Positions 15,527-24,947 are shown, numbered from the stretch's first letter. The stretch is 33,004 bases of DNA from Candidatus Epulonipiscium sp. (GCA_012518815.1 JAAYRK010000038.1:1-33004); one strand, 5' to 3'. A program made the numbers and translations. Notes: generated by a model from the sequence alone, not told the origin.

Positions 15527-16783
15527 ATGAAAAAAGTAAGAAATGTTTTGGTATTTGCACTTATTGTAGTTTTTACATTTGCTCAGCTACCAATGTCAGC
15601 AATGGCAAAAGATGTGGGAATATCTCAATTAGACGATGAAGATTTTGTTGCTCAGGTCAAAGAGATTACTGCTTTTGCCGAATTAGCTGAGGAAGTTCGC
15701 TGGCAGAATACAAACACACCTCAATTTCCCGATACTCTAGAGAGTACTGTAGAGGGAGAAGTAGTCCAAATTCCAGTGACTTGGGAAACTGATAAGGCTT
15801 ATGACGCCAATGAGCCTGAAGAAGGTTCATATGTCTTTACGGCTGTTGTGAGTGAAGATTATAAAGTAGCCGAGGGTGTAGTAGTTCCGTGTATCACTGT
15901 AGTTATTTCAAAATCAGATGTAATGAGTGATGATACGCAAGAGAGTTCACAAGCAAGTTTAGAAGATAAGAAAGAAGAAAACATAGAAAATATAGAAGAA
16001 GATATAGAAGATAAGAAAGAAGACAATATAGAAAAGGATATAGAAAAGGATATAGAAGATAGTAACTTAGAAATTAATAATATATCTTTACAAAGCAGTG
16101 ATGCTTATTTTATAGGAGAGGGAGTAGAAACGAATCCCTATCTTATCCAAAGTGCTGAAGATCTTGCCAACCTAGCGGAGTTAGTAAATCAAGACGATGA
16201 ACATTATCGTAGTGCATATTATGAATTAACAAATGATATTGATCTTTCAGCTTATAGCAGTGGTGAAGGTTGGACGTATAATAGGAGAAAACTCTTCCAC
16301 GCGTGGATTTAACGCTGGCAACATTGCTTTAGAAGAAATGAAGGTTAATGGCAGCCTTGTTTCTAGTGGTAATCATGATGATGAAAATGGTAAAGGAGTA
16401 AGCTTAGACCAGGTTTATGACAAAAATTTCTGGGAGAGCTTAAAATGGAGTGGCGAATGGATTTTTGAAGACAATATGGCATTGTCAATGGCACAGGCAA
16501 CAATCAGTTTAGCCCTTATGCAGCAATTACAAGAGAACAAATGGCAGTGATGATGCAAAACTATGCAAAAGTTTTAGGCCATACTATACCAGCTTCTAAT
16601 CAGTATCCTTCATTTACAGACGAGAATAAAATCGGTCCATGGGCAAAAGATGCAGTAAAAGGGATTGCCCAAGCTGGTATAATGATAGGTAAAACAGGTG
16701 GAAATTTCGATCCGAAAGCTAACGTTACAAAAGCAGAATCAGCTGCTATTCTAAGGAGATTTGTGGAACTTGTTGTTGACTAG
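15527..16783 (+). pseudogene. Decayed SLH/GLUG cell-surface protein
   Basis: The frame opens with a clear signal peptide (MKKVRNVLVFALIVV... to SAMAKD), then an Ig-like module (WQNTNTPQFPDTLESTV to VISKSD), an acidic repeat rich in EDIEDKKEDNIEK, and the start of a GLUG region (GTNPYLIQ-type, here ETNPYLIQSAEDLANLAELV). At about 16272-16278 the frame shifts: GEGWT should run into IIGENSSTRGF. A second join (about 16310) leads straight to GNIALEEMKVNGSLVSSG, so the GLUG body is missing. A third, near 16475, passes from WIFEDN in one frame to YGIVNGTGNNQFSPYAAITR in another, entering SLH modules that end at 16783. SLH domains anchor proteins to cell-wall polymer. Three lesions point to a pseudogene or to collapsed repeats in the assembly. 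Confidence 0.85.
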
Positions 16784-16868
16784 AGTATGACTTAGAATAT
16801 ATGCTTTTTGTTGCTTATTAATAGTTTCAATAATTGATTGAGCTTTAATTAAGTATTTGAAAGGCTTT

Positions 16869-16906
16869 AATAGCAAGATGGTTTTAAGCCATCTTGCTAT
16901 TTTTTA
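16869..16906 (+). terminator. Strong intrinsic terminator
   Basis: AATAGCAAGATGG (16869-16881) pairs perfectly with CCATCTTGCTATT (16889-16901) and a T run follows. It closes the SLH gene, 86 bases past the stop. Confidence 0.9.
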
Positions 16907-16914
16907 TTTAATGA

Positions 16915-17103
16915 AAACCGCTTGTTACACCAATTACATACTTTTGTGGTAATTTTAATAGTAATGGTAAAACTATAGTAGAAGCTAGTATTATAGATGA
17001 TAAAGATGATAAGATTTTTCCAAAAGATATAGCAGTCCGACTAAAAATGGTCCAAGCATTGTATAATTTATTAATGAAGCAAGAGGAGCATAATATGATA
17101 TAA
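16915..17103 (+). pseudogene. Orphan coding fragment, 3' end of an unknown gene
   Basis: An open frame of 62 codons ends at TAA 17101-17103 and reads KPLVTPITYFCGNFNSNGKT, then IVEASIIDDKDDKIFPKDIA and VRLKMVQALYNLLMKQ. The composition looks like real protein (alternating hydrophobic and charged residues, a plausible amphipathic C-terminal helix), but there is no start codon or ribosome binding site at its beginning, where it meets the terminator of the preceding gene. It is probably the tail of a gene whose front was deleted. The family was not recognised. No other feature was seen between 16907 and the next gene. Confidence 0.35.
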
Positions 17104-17152
17104 TAATGTAAAGAAATGAAGATTTAAATTGCTTTTTACGGAGGATAAATGC

Positions 17153-18379
17153 ATGAGTAACGATTATTTAGCAAGTTCAAGAAATATTCTAATTGTCGGG
17201 AACGGGACTGCTGGGCTTTCAGCAGCAAAGGCAGCTAGAACACAGGATCCAGAAGCTAAAATAATTATGTTTGGCGAGGATGAACGATTACCGTATTATA
17301 GGCTTAGGCTATGTGATTACATTGGCAATAATGAAAGCTGTGATAAACTTGTAATTAGCAACGAAGAATGGTTTGAGAAAAACAAAATTCAGCTTGAGCT
17401 ATCATCAAAAGTTACATCAATAGATGTTAAGGACAAAAAAATCAGTACAGATGATAAAGAATATAGTTATGATAGCTTAATATTGGCTACTGGTAGTACT
17501 CCAATTATGCCTAACTTTAAGGGTAAGGATCTCTTAGGTATCCATACTATATGGACATGGGAGGATATTGTTAAAATTAATAAGAGTCTTTTGGATACAA
17601 AAAGAGCGGTTGTTATAGGTGGTGGGCTACTTGGATTAGAGGCCGCATATAAAATATCTGAAATGGGTATTGATGTATCATTGATAGAAAGTATGCCAAG
17701 ACTGCTACCAAAACAACTTGATGAAGAAGGCTCAGAAATATTTAGAGAAAAAGTACAGAGTTTGGGTATATCAGTGTTGTGTGGAAAATATGTAACAGGA
17801 TTTGGAGGGGATGATAAAGGACATGTTAGACAAGTGCACATGGCTGATAACACGCTGCTCGAAGCTGATGTTGTTATCGTAACAGTTGGTGTTGCACCTA
17901 ACATTTCATTAGTCCAAAATAGTGGTATAAGTATGGACCGGTTTTTGAATGTTAATGAGAGAATGGAGACAAGTATTAAGGATATATATGCAGTAGGAGA
18001 TATAGCCTGTATAAATGGTAAATGGTTTGGACAATGGTCAGTAGCTGGAAAACAAGGACAAGTTTCAGGAATAAATGCCGCGGGAGGAGATGCTATTTAC
18101 AAAATAGACGAAGTTCCTTATATACTTGCTACCATGGGAACAAGAGTAGTTTGTTCAGGTGACATAGCTATTACCCAATCAGATAATATTGAAACAACTT
18201 ATCTGATAGAGCAAAAGAAAGGCAAAGAAAAATTTAACTATTCCAGACTTGTATTTAGTGATGGCTTATTTGTTGGATATATACTTGTTGGTGAACCAGC
18301 AAAAGCGTTCAATAAACTTCAGTCACTGCTTAAGACCAGTGCAAATATTGAGACTATAAATAGTATTATATATAGCTAG
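17153..18379 (+). CDS. NADH:rubredoxin-oxidoreductase-like FAD flavoprotein
   Basis: This 408-residue protein is a pyridine nucleotide-disulfide oxidoreductase family member without the redox-active Cys pair. Its FAD-binding site is ILIVGNGTAGLSAA (about 12-25), the NAD site is AVVIGGGLLGLEAAY (about 150-165), and IYAVGDIACINGKWFGQW is the second FAD motif. LPYYRLRLCDYI is typical of rubredoxin reductases and nitrite-reductase-like reductases. ATG 17153 is chosen because GGAGG (17140-17144) is ideally spaced; an upstream TTG at 17129 is not. In clostridia such enzymes pass electrons from NADH to rubredoxin, which feeds flavodiiron proteins; a partner is encoded at 8721. No rubredoxin gene is in the window. 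It ends next to a REP cluster. Confidence 0.85.
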   Translation: MSNDYLASSRNILIVGNGTAGLSAAKAARTQDPEAKIIMFGEDERLPYYRLRLCDYIGNNESCDKLVISNEEWFEKNKIQLELSSKVTSIDVKDKKISTDDKEYSYDSLILATGSTPIMPNFKGKDLLGIHTIWTWEDIVKINKSLLDTKRAVVIGGGLLGLEAAYKISEMGIDVSLIESMPRLLPKQLDEEGSEIFREKVQSLGISVLCGKYVTGFGGDDKGHVRQVHMADNTLLEADVVIVTVGVAPNISLVQNSGISMDRFLNVNERMETSIKDIYAVGDIACINGKWFGQWSVAGKQGQVSGINAAGGDAIYKIDEVPYILATMGTRVVCSGDIAITQSDNIETTYLIEQKKGKEKFNYSRLVFSDGLFVGYILVGEPAKAFNKLQSLLKTSANIETINSIIYS

Positions 18380-18400
18380 AGGCAAGGTAAATTAGGGGGA

Positions 18401-18534
18401 AACAGGGGACGGTTTTTGTGAAGCAAGGGGACGTTTTTTGAAGCAGAGGGACGGTTCTTGTGCTTCATTCTTTTTGAAGAATGAAGCACAAGAACCGTCC
18501 CTCTGCTTCAAAAGAACCGTCCCTCTGCTTCACT
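18401..18534. repeat. Cluster of REP-type repeats with a perfect 33-bp hairpin
   Basis: Two plus-direction partial arms (about 18401-18424 and 18420-18440) precede a full palindrome with 33-base arms (18440-18472 and 18477-18509) pairing without a mismatch around TTTG. One more minus-direction arm follows (about 18510-18534). The cluster fills the gap between two convergent genes and comes within five bases of the nspC stop, so it likely terminates both. Confidence 0.93.
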
Positions 18535-18539
18535 TCAGT

Positions 18540-19715
18540 TTATGAAAGGCGTTCTTTGAAATCTTTATAGCCAAATTTTTTGATTATTTTTAAGCCATCC
18601 TTTTCATTATAACTTGCTATAGTGGGAAGATTTACGCCATTAAAGGTATTGTTTTTTACCATGGTGTAGATAGCCATATCGGTAAATATTAAAATGTCTC
18701 CTATTTGCAGAGCCTTGCTAAAGGAGTAGTCTCCTATGATGTCTCCAGCCAGACAGGTTAGTCCACCAAACCTGTAGGTATAAGGATATTGCCCAGCTTC
18801 TCTGGCTCCTATTACTTTTGGTCTATAGGGCATTTCGATTACATCGGGCATATGGCATGCCGCAGAAGTATCCAAAATGGCTATATCTATATTATTTTTC
18901 ACAAAATCTAATACTCTTGTTGCCAAGTATCCTGCATTTAATGCGATGGCTTCCCCAGGTTCTAAGTAAACTTCTACATTGTACTTGTTTTTGATATACA
19001 TAATGCATTCTATTAGGGTGTCTATATTATAATCAGGTCTAGTAATATGATGTCCGCCGCCAAAGTTGATCCATTTCATTTTTTTAATATATTTTCCAAA
19101 CTTCTTATCTACAACTTCGATTGTACGTTTTAAGACATCGGAGTTTTGCTCACACATGGTATGAAAATGAAGACCGTCTATGCCTTCTAGATCATTACCC
19201 TGAAAGTTTTCTAATGTAATTCCAAGTCTTGAGCCTGTAAAACAAGGATTATATATATCGGTTTCAATTTCTGAGTATTCAGGATTTATCCTAAGGCCGC
19301 ATTCTATTTTTTTAGCAGAAGCTTTAATTTTATTCTTGTATTTATTCCATTGGGAAAATGAATTAAAAACAATATGGTCGCATATACTGATGATTTCATC
19401 AAATTCATCTTCCCTGTAGGCTGGAGCATAGATGTGGACTTCTTTTTCTTTCATTTCCTCATAACCTAATTTTGCCTCAAAAAGTGAGCTGGCTGTTGTA
19501 CCACTTAGGTACTGGCCAATAAGAGGGTATAAAGAGAACATGGAAAAGGCTTTTTGGGCAAGAAGAATCTTGCAGCCTGTCTTATCCATGACCTCTTTTA
19601 ATATTTTGAGGTTTTTTTCGATTAATCTTTCATCCACGATGTAGATGGGTGTTGGAAGTTTGGATATATCAATATTTAAATCTATAGTCCTGAAATTTTG
19701 AATATTTTTATCCAT
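18540..19715 (-). CDS. nspC: Carboxynorspermidine/carboxyspermidine decarboxylase
   Basis: NspC is a PLP enzyme of the alanine-racemase-fold (DapDC-like) group; it decarboxylates carboxyspermidine to spermidine, or carboxynorspermidine to norspermidine. Of its 391 residues, the PLP lysine lies in LLAQKAFSMFSLYPL (about K54), the glycine-rich phosphate loop region is WINFGGGHHI, the active-site Cys segment is DTSAACHMPDVIEMPYRP, and the C-terminal site includes FGGLTCLAGDIIGDY. It is the last gene of the polyamine operon and follows its synthase partner by nine bases with AAGGTG as the ribosome binding site. The REP cluster lies immediately downstream. Confidence 0.93.
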   Translation of the reverse strand: MDKNIQNFRTIDLNIDISKLPTPIYIVDERLIEKNLKILKEVMDKTGCKILLAQKAFSMFSLYPLIGQYLSGTTASSLFEAKLGYEEMKEKEVHIYAPAYREDEFDEIISICDHIVFNSFSQWNKYKNKIKASAKKIECGLRINPEYSEIETDIYNPCFTGSRLGITLENFQGNDLEGIDGLHFHTMCEQNSDVLKRTIEVVDKKFGKYIKKMKWINFGGGHHITRPDYNIDTLIECIMYIKNKYNVEVYLEPGEAIALNAGYLATRVLDFVKNNIDIAILDTSAACHMPDVIEMPYRPKVIGAREAGQYPYTYRFGGLTCLAGDIIGDYSFSKALQIGDILIFTDMAIYTMVKNNTFNGVNLPTIASYNEKDGLKIIKKFGYKDFKERLS

Positions 19716-19724
19716 AGGCTCACC

Positions 19725-20924
19725 TTAATCCAATATTTCTGGTGAAAAACTCTCTTGCCAGGGTAATCCGTTTTTATTTAGAGCATCCATAAATGGATCG
19801 GGATCAAATTCTTCTACATTAAACACACCAGGTTTTTTCCATTTGCCTGTTAGTACCATCATAGCACCAATCATGGCTGGCACTCCTGCAGTATAGGAGA
19901 TAGCTTGGGATCCCACTTCTTTGTAGCACTCTTGATGGTCACAAACATTATAAACATAATATTGTCTTGGTTTGCCGTCTTTGATTCCTTGGAAGATACA
20001 TCCAATATTTGTTTTACCCTTGGTTCTTGGGCCTAAAGAAGCTGGATCGGGTAGAACGGCTTTTAAAAACTGTAAGGGTTGAATAAGCTTACCTTCGAAT
20101 TCTATAGGCTCAATGGATGTCATGCCGACATTTTCAAGTACTTGAAGATGAGTCAGATATTTTTGAGAAAAAGTCATCCAAAATCTAATTCTCTTTACGT
20201 TTTCAATGTTTTTAGCCAAAGATTCTATTTCTTCATGGTGAAGTAGATAAATATCCATATCGCCTATTTCAGGGAAGTTAAAGCTTCTTTTGATTTCAAG
20301 GGGCTTAGTTTCAACCCATTTTCCGTTTTCCCAGTAGCTGCCAGGTGCTGTTATTTCCCGTATATTTATTTCTGGATTAAAATTTGTTGCAAAGGGGTAA
20401 CCGTGGTCACCGGCATTAGCATCTAAAATATCTATATAGTGAATTTCATCAAAATAATGTTTTTGTGCATAGGCAGTAAAAACACCAGTAACTCCAGGGT
20501 CAAAACCGCTACCTAAAAGTGCTGTAATACCTGCTTGTTCAAACTTTTCTTTGTATGCCCACTGCCATTTGTATTCGAACTTAGGCACATCAGGGGGCTC
20601 GTAATTTGCAGTATCCACATAATCTGTTTTTGTTGCAAGGCAAGCATCCATAATGGTTAAGTCTTGGTAAGGCAAAGCTACATTGATAACTATGTCAGGT
20701 TTATAATTATTAATTAAATTGATGAGTTCTTCTGTGTTGTCTGCATCAACTTGGGCAGTATGTACAATGCATTTGCCGCCATCCAATTCTTTTTTTAGCT
20801 CATCACATTTAGATTTTGTTTTACTTGCTATAATAATTTCCTCAAATACTTCAGGATTTTGAACACATTTGTGTGCTACAACTCTGCCGACTCCACCGGC
20901 TCCAATAATTAATGCTTTTCCCAT
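19725..20924 (-). CDS. Carboxynorspermidine/carboxyspermidine synthase (dehydrogenase)
   Basis: The 399-residue product is a saccharopine-dehydrogenase-family oxidoreductase with an N-terminal Rossmann motif ALIIGAGGVGRVVAHKC. Other features: VNVALPYQDLTIMDACLATKTDYVDTANYE, LLGSGFDPGVTGVFTAYAQK, and a C-terminal segment ISYTAGVPAMIGAMMVLTGKW. Family members condense L-aspartate semialdehyde with putrescine (or diaminopropane) and reduce the product with NADPH to carboxyspermidine (or carboxynorspermidine). Directly followed by nspC, it forms the alternative, SAM-independent spermidine route first worked out in Vibrio and Campylobacter. GGAGG precedes the ATG. The preferred diamine cannot be read from sequence; agmatinase in the operon suggests putrescine. 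Confidence 0.92.
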   Translation of the reverse strand: MGKALIIGAGGVGRVVAHKCVQNPEVFEEIIIASKTKSKCDELKKELDGGKCIVHTAQVDADNTEELINLINNYKPDIVINVALPYQDLTIMDACLATKTDYVDTANYEPPDVPKFEYKWQWAYKEKFEQAGITALLGSGFDPGVTGVFTAYAQKHYFDEIHYIDILDANAGDHGYPFATNFNPEINIREITAPGSYWENGKWVETKPLEIKRSFNFPEIGDMDIYLLHHEEIESLAKNIENVKRIRFWMTFSQKYLTHLQVLENVGMTSIEPIEFEGKLIQPLQFLKAVLPDPASLGPRTKGKTNIGCIFQGIKDGKPRQYYVYNVCDHQECYKEVGSQAISYTAGVPAMIGAMMVLTGKWKKPGVFNVEEFDPDPFMDALNKNGLPWQESFSPEILD

Positions 20925-20973
20925 ATCAAAACCTCCATTTCAAGATTTAATATTAATTACAAATAAAAATAAT

Positions 20974-21825
20974 TTATTTATATACATATAAGAGTATTTC
21001 TCTTAATAGCTTGCAAGCCAAAGCTGTTGATGCCCCTGTAGGGTCAAGGGGTGGGGCAAGCTCTGTAATATCAAGAGCAACTATATTTAAATTTGATACT
21101 TTTTTTATTGCATCTAACAGTTGACAAAAGCTGACCCCACCTGCCTCAGGAGTTCCTGTACCAGGAAATACGGAACTATCTAGGACATCTAAATCTATCG
21201 TTAAGTAAACAGGTTGCTCTTTTAAGCTGTTTACTAGATTATCTAATTGGTCAAAATTAAAGAAACTGGTGTGGACATGCTTTTTGCCCCAGCTAATTTC
21301 TTCTCTAGAGCCACTTCTTATACCAAATTGAAAAATTTTATTGTCTCCAACTAAATCCCAACAGCGTCTTATAACTGTTGCATGAGATAAGCTTTCGCCC
21401 AAGTATTCATCCCTTAAATCTGAATGAGCATCAAAATGAATGATGTGAAGATCCTTATAATTATTTACTACAGCTCGTATCGCCCCCAAACTAACAAGAT
21501 GCTCTCCGCCTATCATTAAGGGAATCTTTTTATCCTTTAATATTTTGAGTACAAAATTTTCAATTTCCTCAAGAACTTTTGCTGTATTTCCTAAGGGAAG
21601 CTCCAGATCCCCAGCATCAAATACATTTATATCTTCCAGATCTTTATCCTGGTAGGGGCTATAAGTTTCTATTGAGTAGCTTTCATTTCGGATAGCTGAA
21701 CTAGCAAATCTTGCTCCAGGACGATAGGAAGTTGTCCCATCAAAGGGTGCTCCAAAGATTACTATTTTACTTTCTTGATAGTTTTTATCACAGCCTAAGA
21801 TACTATGGATGTTTTTTTCAGGCAT
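20974..21825 (-). CDS. speB: Agmatinase
   Basis: SpeB hydrolyses agmatine to putrescine and urea with two Mn ions. The 283-residue ureohydrolase has all the metal-binding motifs: GGEHLVSLGA, HFDAHSDLRDEY (three ligands), and LTIDLDVLDSSVFPGTGTPE with DxD. ALDITELAPPLDPTGAS closes the fold. The start ATG overlaps the last eight bases of speE (ATGCCTGA), so translation is probably coupled. Its place after an arginine-decarboxylase-type gene supports agmatinase over other ureohydrolases. Confidence 0.94.
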   Translation of the reverse strand: MPEKNIHSILGCDKNYQESKIVIFGAPFDGTTSYRPGARFASSAIRNESYSIETYSPYQDKDLEDINVFDAGDLELPLGNTAKVLEEIENFVLKILKDKKIPLMIGGEHLVSLGAIRAVVNNYKDLHIIHFDAHSDLRDEYLGESLSHATVIRRCWDLVGDNKIFQFGIRSGSREEISWGKKHVHTSFFNFDQLDNLVNSLKEQPVYLTIDLDVLDSSVFPGTGTPEAGGVSFCQLLDAIKKVSNLNIVALDITELAPPLDPTGASTALACKLLREILLYVYK

Positions 21826-22663
21826 TTTTCAAAAGCTCCTTTACATAGTTTGGTAAAGCAAAACAACCTTTATGAAGGTCAGTATTGTAGTATCTAGTCT
21901 TTATGTCAAGGGAATTCCAGTTTGTATCTAAGTCGCCTATGGGATCAAGACCTTTGGAAGCAAAGCCAAAAATCCAATGACCTGACGGATAGGTTGGAAT
22001 ATGTGCTTGATAAACTAGGGCTGTTGGAAATACCGATTTTATCCGTTTATGAGTTCTTTGCATTGCTAAGGCATCATTTGGATAGTAAGGGCTTTCGTGT
22101 TGATTTACTAAGATACCTGATTCTTTTAGTGCCTTGTAGCAATTGCCGTAGAATTCTTTGGTAAAAAGATCTTCGCCTGGTCCAAAGGGATCGGTTGAAT
22201 CTACGATAATTAAATCATATTCATTATGTTTATTTCTAACAAATTTAAGACCGTCTTCATAATATATATTTACTCGCTTATCATCTAATTTACATGCGGT
22301 TTGGGGAAGATATTTTTTACAAATATCTACTACGAGCTTATCTATTTCTGCCATATCAATTCGCTCTATAAAATCATACTTTGTAAGTTCTCTTATAACT
22401 CCACCATCGCCAGCTCCAATAACTAAAACATCACGAATTTTTGGATTCACCGCCATAGGTATGTGTGTCATCATTTCATGGTATATAAATTCATCCTTTT
22501 CGGTAAGCATTAAGAAGCCGTCTAGTACCAAGATTCTTCCAAAGATATAAGAATCAAAGACATCTATGCGTTGAAAATCACTTTCTACACTTATTACATG
22601 TTTATCAATCTTAATAGAAAAACGGGCGTTTTTTGTATAGTACTCAGTAAACCATAAATCCAT
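21818..22663 (-). CDS. speE: Spermidine synthase (aminopropyltransferase)
   Basis: SpeE transfers the aminopropyl group of decarboxylated SAM to putrescine. The 281-residue protein has an N-terminal beta domain (LWFTEYYTKNARFSIKI) and a Rossmann methyltransferase-like domain: VLVIGAGDGGVIRELTKY binds the nucleoside, IDMAEIDKLVVDICKKYLP follows, and IVDSTDPFGPGEDLFTKEFY is the catalytic Asp loop. ATG 22663 is chosen over an upstream in-frame ATG at 22678, because GGAGGG is ideally spaced for it and the family N-terminus fits. Only one base separates it from the stop of the preceding decarboxylase. Related enzymes making thermospermine or longer amines cannot be excluded. Confidence 0.93.
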   Translation of the reverse strand: MDLWFTEYYTKNARFSIKIDKHVISVESDFQRIDVFDSYIFGRILVLDGFLMLTEKDEFIYHEMMTHIPMAVNPKIRDVLVIGAGDGGVIRELTKYDFIERIDMAEIDKLVVDICKKYLPQTACKLDDKRVNIYYEDGLKFVRNKHNEYDLIIVDSTDPFGPGEDLFTKEFYGNCYKALKESGILVNQHESPYYPNDALAMQRTHKRIKSVFPTALVYQAHIPTYPSGHWIFGFASKGLDPIGDLDTNWNSLDIKTRYYNTDLHKGCFALPNYVKELLKNA

Positions 22664-22664
22664 A

Positions 22665-24107
22665 TTATCCCTCCACAACCAAGATATTTTCTACTTTCAT
22701 ATCTTGAGGCCCCATAAGCAGGCTGCCCTTGTCCTTTGCATAAGCTATATAATCAATAATTTCACCGGTTATTCTTTCACCGGGAGCTAAAATTGGTATG
22801 CCAGGCGGATAAGCCATAACAAATTCCCCACTGACTTTACCTTTACTATCTTTTAAGGACATAATTTTTTTGTCGCAAAAAAATGCTTTTTGAGGCGTAC
22901 ATACCAAATCGGGCTTAATATAATTATGATCATACATATTTGAAGGATCTTTCGCATAAAGTCTTTTAATTTCATAAAGGGCTGAAATAAGTCTTTCTAT
23001 TTCCATAGCTCTGTCACCAGCAGTTACAACGGCTAAAATATTGCCTAAATCTCCAAACTCAACCTGTATTCCATAATCCTCACTTAAAATATCATAAACT
23101 TCGATTCCTGCTAGACCTATATCCCTTGTATTTATTGAAAGCTTTGTCACATCGAAGTTGCACACGTTCTCATTATTGACAAGCTCAGAAGAGAAGGCAT
23201 AATATCCTCCCAGGCTATTAATTTCCTTTCTGGCATACTCTGCAAGTTCAACAGTTTTTTTTATTATTTCTTTTCCGTTTAAACTTAGGTTTTTTCTTGC
23301 CAAGTCTAAGGATGTTAGCAGTAAATAAGAAGCACTGGTTGTTTGGGTAAGGCCAATAATTTGCCTTACATAGTCACAATTTACATTTTCACCACACAAC
23401 AATAAAGAGCTTTGAGTTAAAGAGCCTCCTGTTTTGTGCATACTTACGGCTGCCATGTCTGCACCAGCCTTCATAGCAGAAACAGGCATATTTTCTCCAA
23501 AATAAAAATGGGTACCATGAGCTTCATCCACCAGTACCAACATATTGTGACTATGAGCTAGCTCAACGATTTCTTTTAAATTAGAACATATTCCATAGTA
23601 AGTTGGATTGTTTACCAATATAGCCTTGGCATCAGGGTGTTCTTCAATCCCTTTTTTTATATCAGCAATCGACATACCCAAGGCAATCCCTAGCCTGTTG
23701 TTTATGCCAGGATCTATATAAACTGGGATAGCTCCACTTAAAATAAGAGCATTTATAGCACTTATGTGTACATTGCGGGGCATAAGTATTTTTTCACCTG
23801 CTTTGCAGGCTGACATCACCATAGCTTGAACAGCAGAAGTTGTTCCATTAACAATAAAAAAGCAGCTATGGGCTCCGAATGCTTCAGCAGCCAATTGCTG
23901 TGCATCTTTAATAACTGATACGGGATGATTTAGGTTGTCCACTGATTTCATTGAATTAACATCAGCCTTAAGGCATTTTTCTCCAAGAAAATCAGTAAGC
24001 TCCTTATTGCCCCGGCCACCTTTGTGTCCTGGAACATCAAAATGTACAATTCGTTCAGCCCTGTGTTTTTCTAAAGCCTCATAAAGAGGAGCATTACTTT
24101 GATTCAA
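22665..24107 (-). CDS. speA: Arginine decarboxylase-type PLP decarboxylase (Orn/Lys/Arg family)
   Basis: This roughly 480-residue fold-type I decarboxylase resembles the Bacillus SpeA type. Features: FDVPGHKGGRGN near the N-terminus, FFIVNGTTSAVQAMVMSAC, VDEAHGTHFYFG with the PLP Asp, and SMHKTGGSLTQSSLLL with the PLP lysine. A C-terminal wing domain ends in AYPPGIPILAPGERIT, typical of the family. The start is probably TTG 24107, since the GTG at 24116 overlaps GGAGG (24116-24120), which is correctly spaced for 24107. That site overlaps the speD stop. With agmatinase in the same operon arginine is the likely substrate; lysine or ornithine cannot be ruled out by motif alone. Confidence 0.88.
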   Translation of the reverse strand: MNQSNAPLYEALEKHRAERIVHFDVPGHKGGRGNKELTDFLGEKCLKADVNSMKSVDNLNHPVSVIKDAQQLAAEAFGAHSCFFIVNGTTSAVQAMVMSACKAGEKILMPRNVHISAINALILSGAIPVYIDPGINNRLGIALGMSIADIKKGIEEHPDAKAILVNNPTYYGICSNLKEIVELAHSHNMLVLVDEAHGTHFYFGENMPVSAMKAGADMAAVSMHKTGGSLTQSSLLLCGENVNCDYVRQIIGLTQTTSASYLLLTSLDLARKNLSLNGKEIIKKTVELAEYARKEINSLGGYYAFSSELVNNENVCNFDVTKLSINTRDIGLAGIEVYDILSEDYGIQVEFGDLGNILAVVTAGDRAMEIERLISALYEIKRLYAKDPSNMYDHNYIKPDLVCTPQKAFFCDKKIMSLKDSKGKVSGEFVMAYPPGIPILAPGERITGEIIDYIAYAKDKGSLLMGPQDMKVENILVVEG

Positions 24108-24119
24108 CCTTAACACCTC

Positions 24120-24947
24120 CTAAGAATCAAAAATATTCATGCCACTAAAAATTTCAATCATTTCTTTTCTTAATCTATCCGTTATTTCAAGCCTTTTCAT
24201 AGGAGGCAGTTCATATACATCTTGATTAAAGAGATAGTTTTGTAATTCTATATCCTTTATAAGCATCTTTGTATGGAATGTATTGGACTGATACACATTT
24301 ACATCAACCGCATCATATTTTCTTAGAATGCTTTTATTTATATAATCTTGTATTGATTTTATGTCATGATCGATATAGTATTTTTTTCCGTATATATCTC
24401 GGGTGAAGCCTCTTACCCTGTAGTCTATGGTTATTATGTCCGAGTCAAAGCTGTTTATTAAAAAATCCAGTGCATTTAAAGGAGAAATCTTCCCACAGGT
24501 AGAGACATCAATGTCTACACGGAAAGTGGAAATATCATTATCAGGGTGATGCTCTGGGAAGGTATGTACAGTAACATGGCTTTTATCCAAATGAGCATGC
24601 ACAGTTTCTTTTTGTATAGCCCTGCCATCAATCATACCTTGGTTGCAAGACTCATTTATTTCATGAGGAAGCAATTGTCCCTCTGCTATCAAAATGTTTA
24701 CAGAAGCCCCTTGTGGTTCATAATCTTGCTTTGAGATATTAAGTATATTGGCTCCAATAATATCAGCAACCTTGCATAGAATATTTGTAAGTCTTTCTGA
24801 ATTATACTGTTCATCTATATACTCAATATAATCATTTTTTTCTCTTTCACTTGCTGCATAACAGACATCATAAATATTAAAACTAAGGGACTTTGTAAGA
24901 TTATTAAAACCATACAAGGTTAACTTCTTTTCCAACCCTAACACCAC
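24120..24947 (-). CDS. speD: S-adenosylmethionine decarboxylase proenzyme (E. coli type)
   Basis: SpeD makes the aminopropyl donor for spermidine synthase; it cleaves itself to create a pyruvoyl group. The 275-residue length and N-terminus ([20 protein letters not shown]) match the larger enterobacterial class rather than the short Bacillus/Thermotoga type. The processing site is [17 protein letters not shown], with cleavage before Ser (about S123). [20 protein letters not shown] follows with the catalytic Cys. It is the first gene of the polyamine operon. The start is one of two consecutive GTG codons (24947 or 24944), with AAAGG just upstream; a TTG a few codons on would give a shorter E. 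coli-like N-terminus. Confidence 0.92.
   Translation of the reverse strand: MVLGLEKKLTLYGFNNLTKSLSFNIYDVCYAASEREKNDYIEYIDEQYNSERLTNILCKVADIIGANILNISKQDYEPQGASVNILIAEGQLLPHEINESCNQGMIDGRAIQKETVHAHLDKSHVTVHTFPEHHPDNDISTFRVDIDVSTCGKISPLNALDFLINSFDSDIITIDYRVRGFTRDIYGKKYYIDHDIKSIQDYINKSILRKYDAVDVNVYQSNTFHTKMLIKDIELQNYLFNQDVYELPPMKRLEITDRLRKEMIEIFSGMNIFDS

Noticed and set aside
16233-16550. Separate small gene between the SLH gene halves
   Set aside because: Its translation is the GLUG-end portion of the same surface protein in a shifted frame, so it is part of the pseudogene.
17467-17904. Minus-strand open frame inside the rubredoxin-reductase-like gene
   Set aside because: Ser/Thr/Pro-rich shadow of a conserved FAD/NAD enzyme in the opposite frame.
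18401-18534. CRISPR array
   Set aside because: Repeats are inverted arms of a palindrome with no regular spacers, and no cas genes are present.
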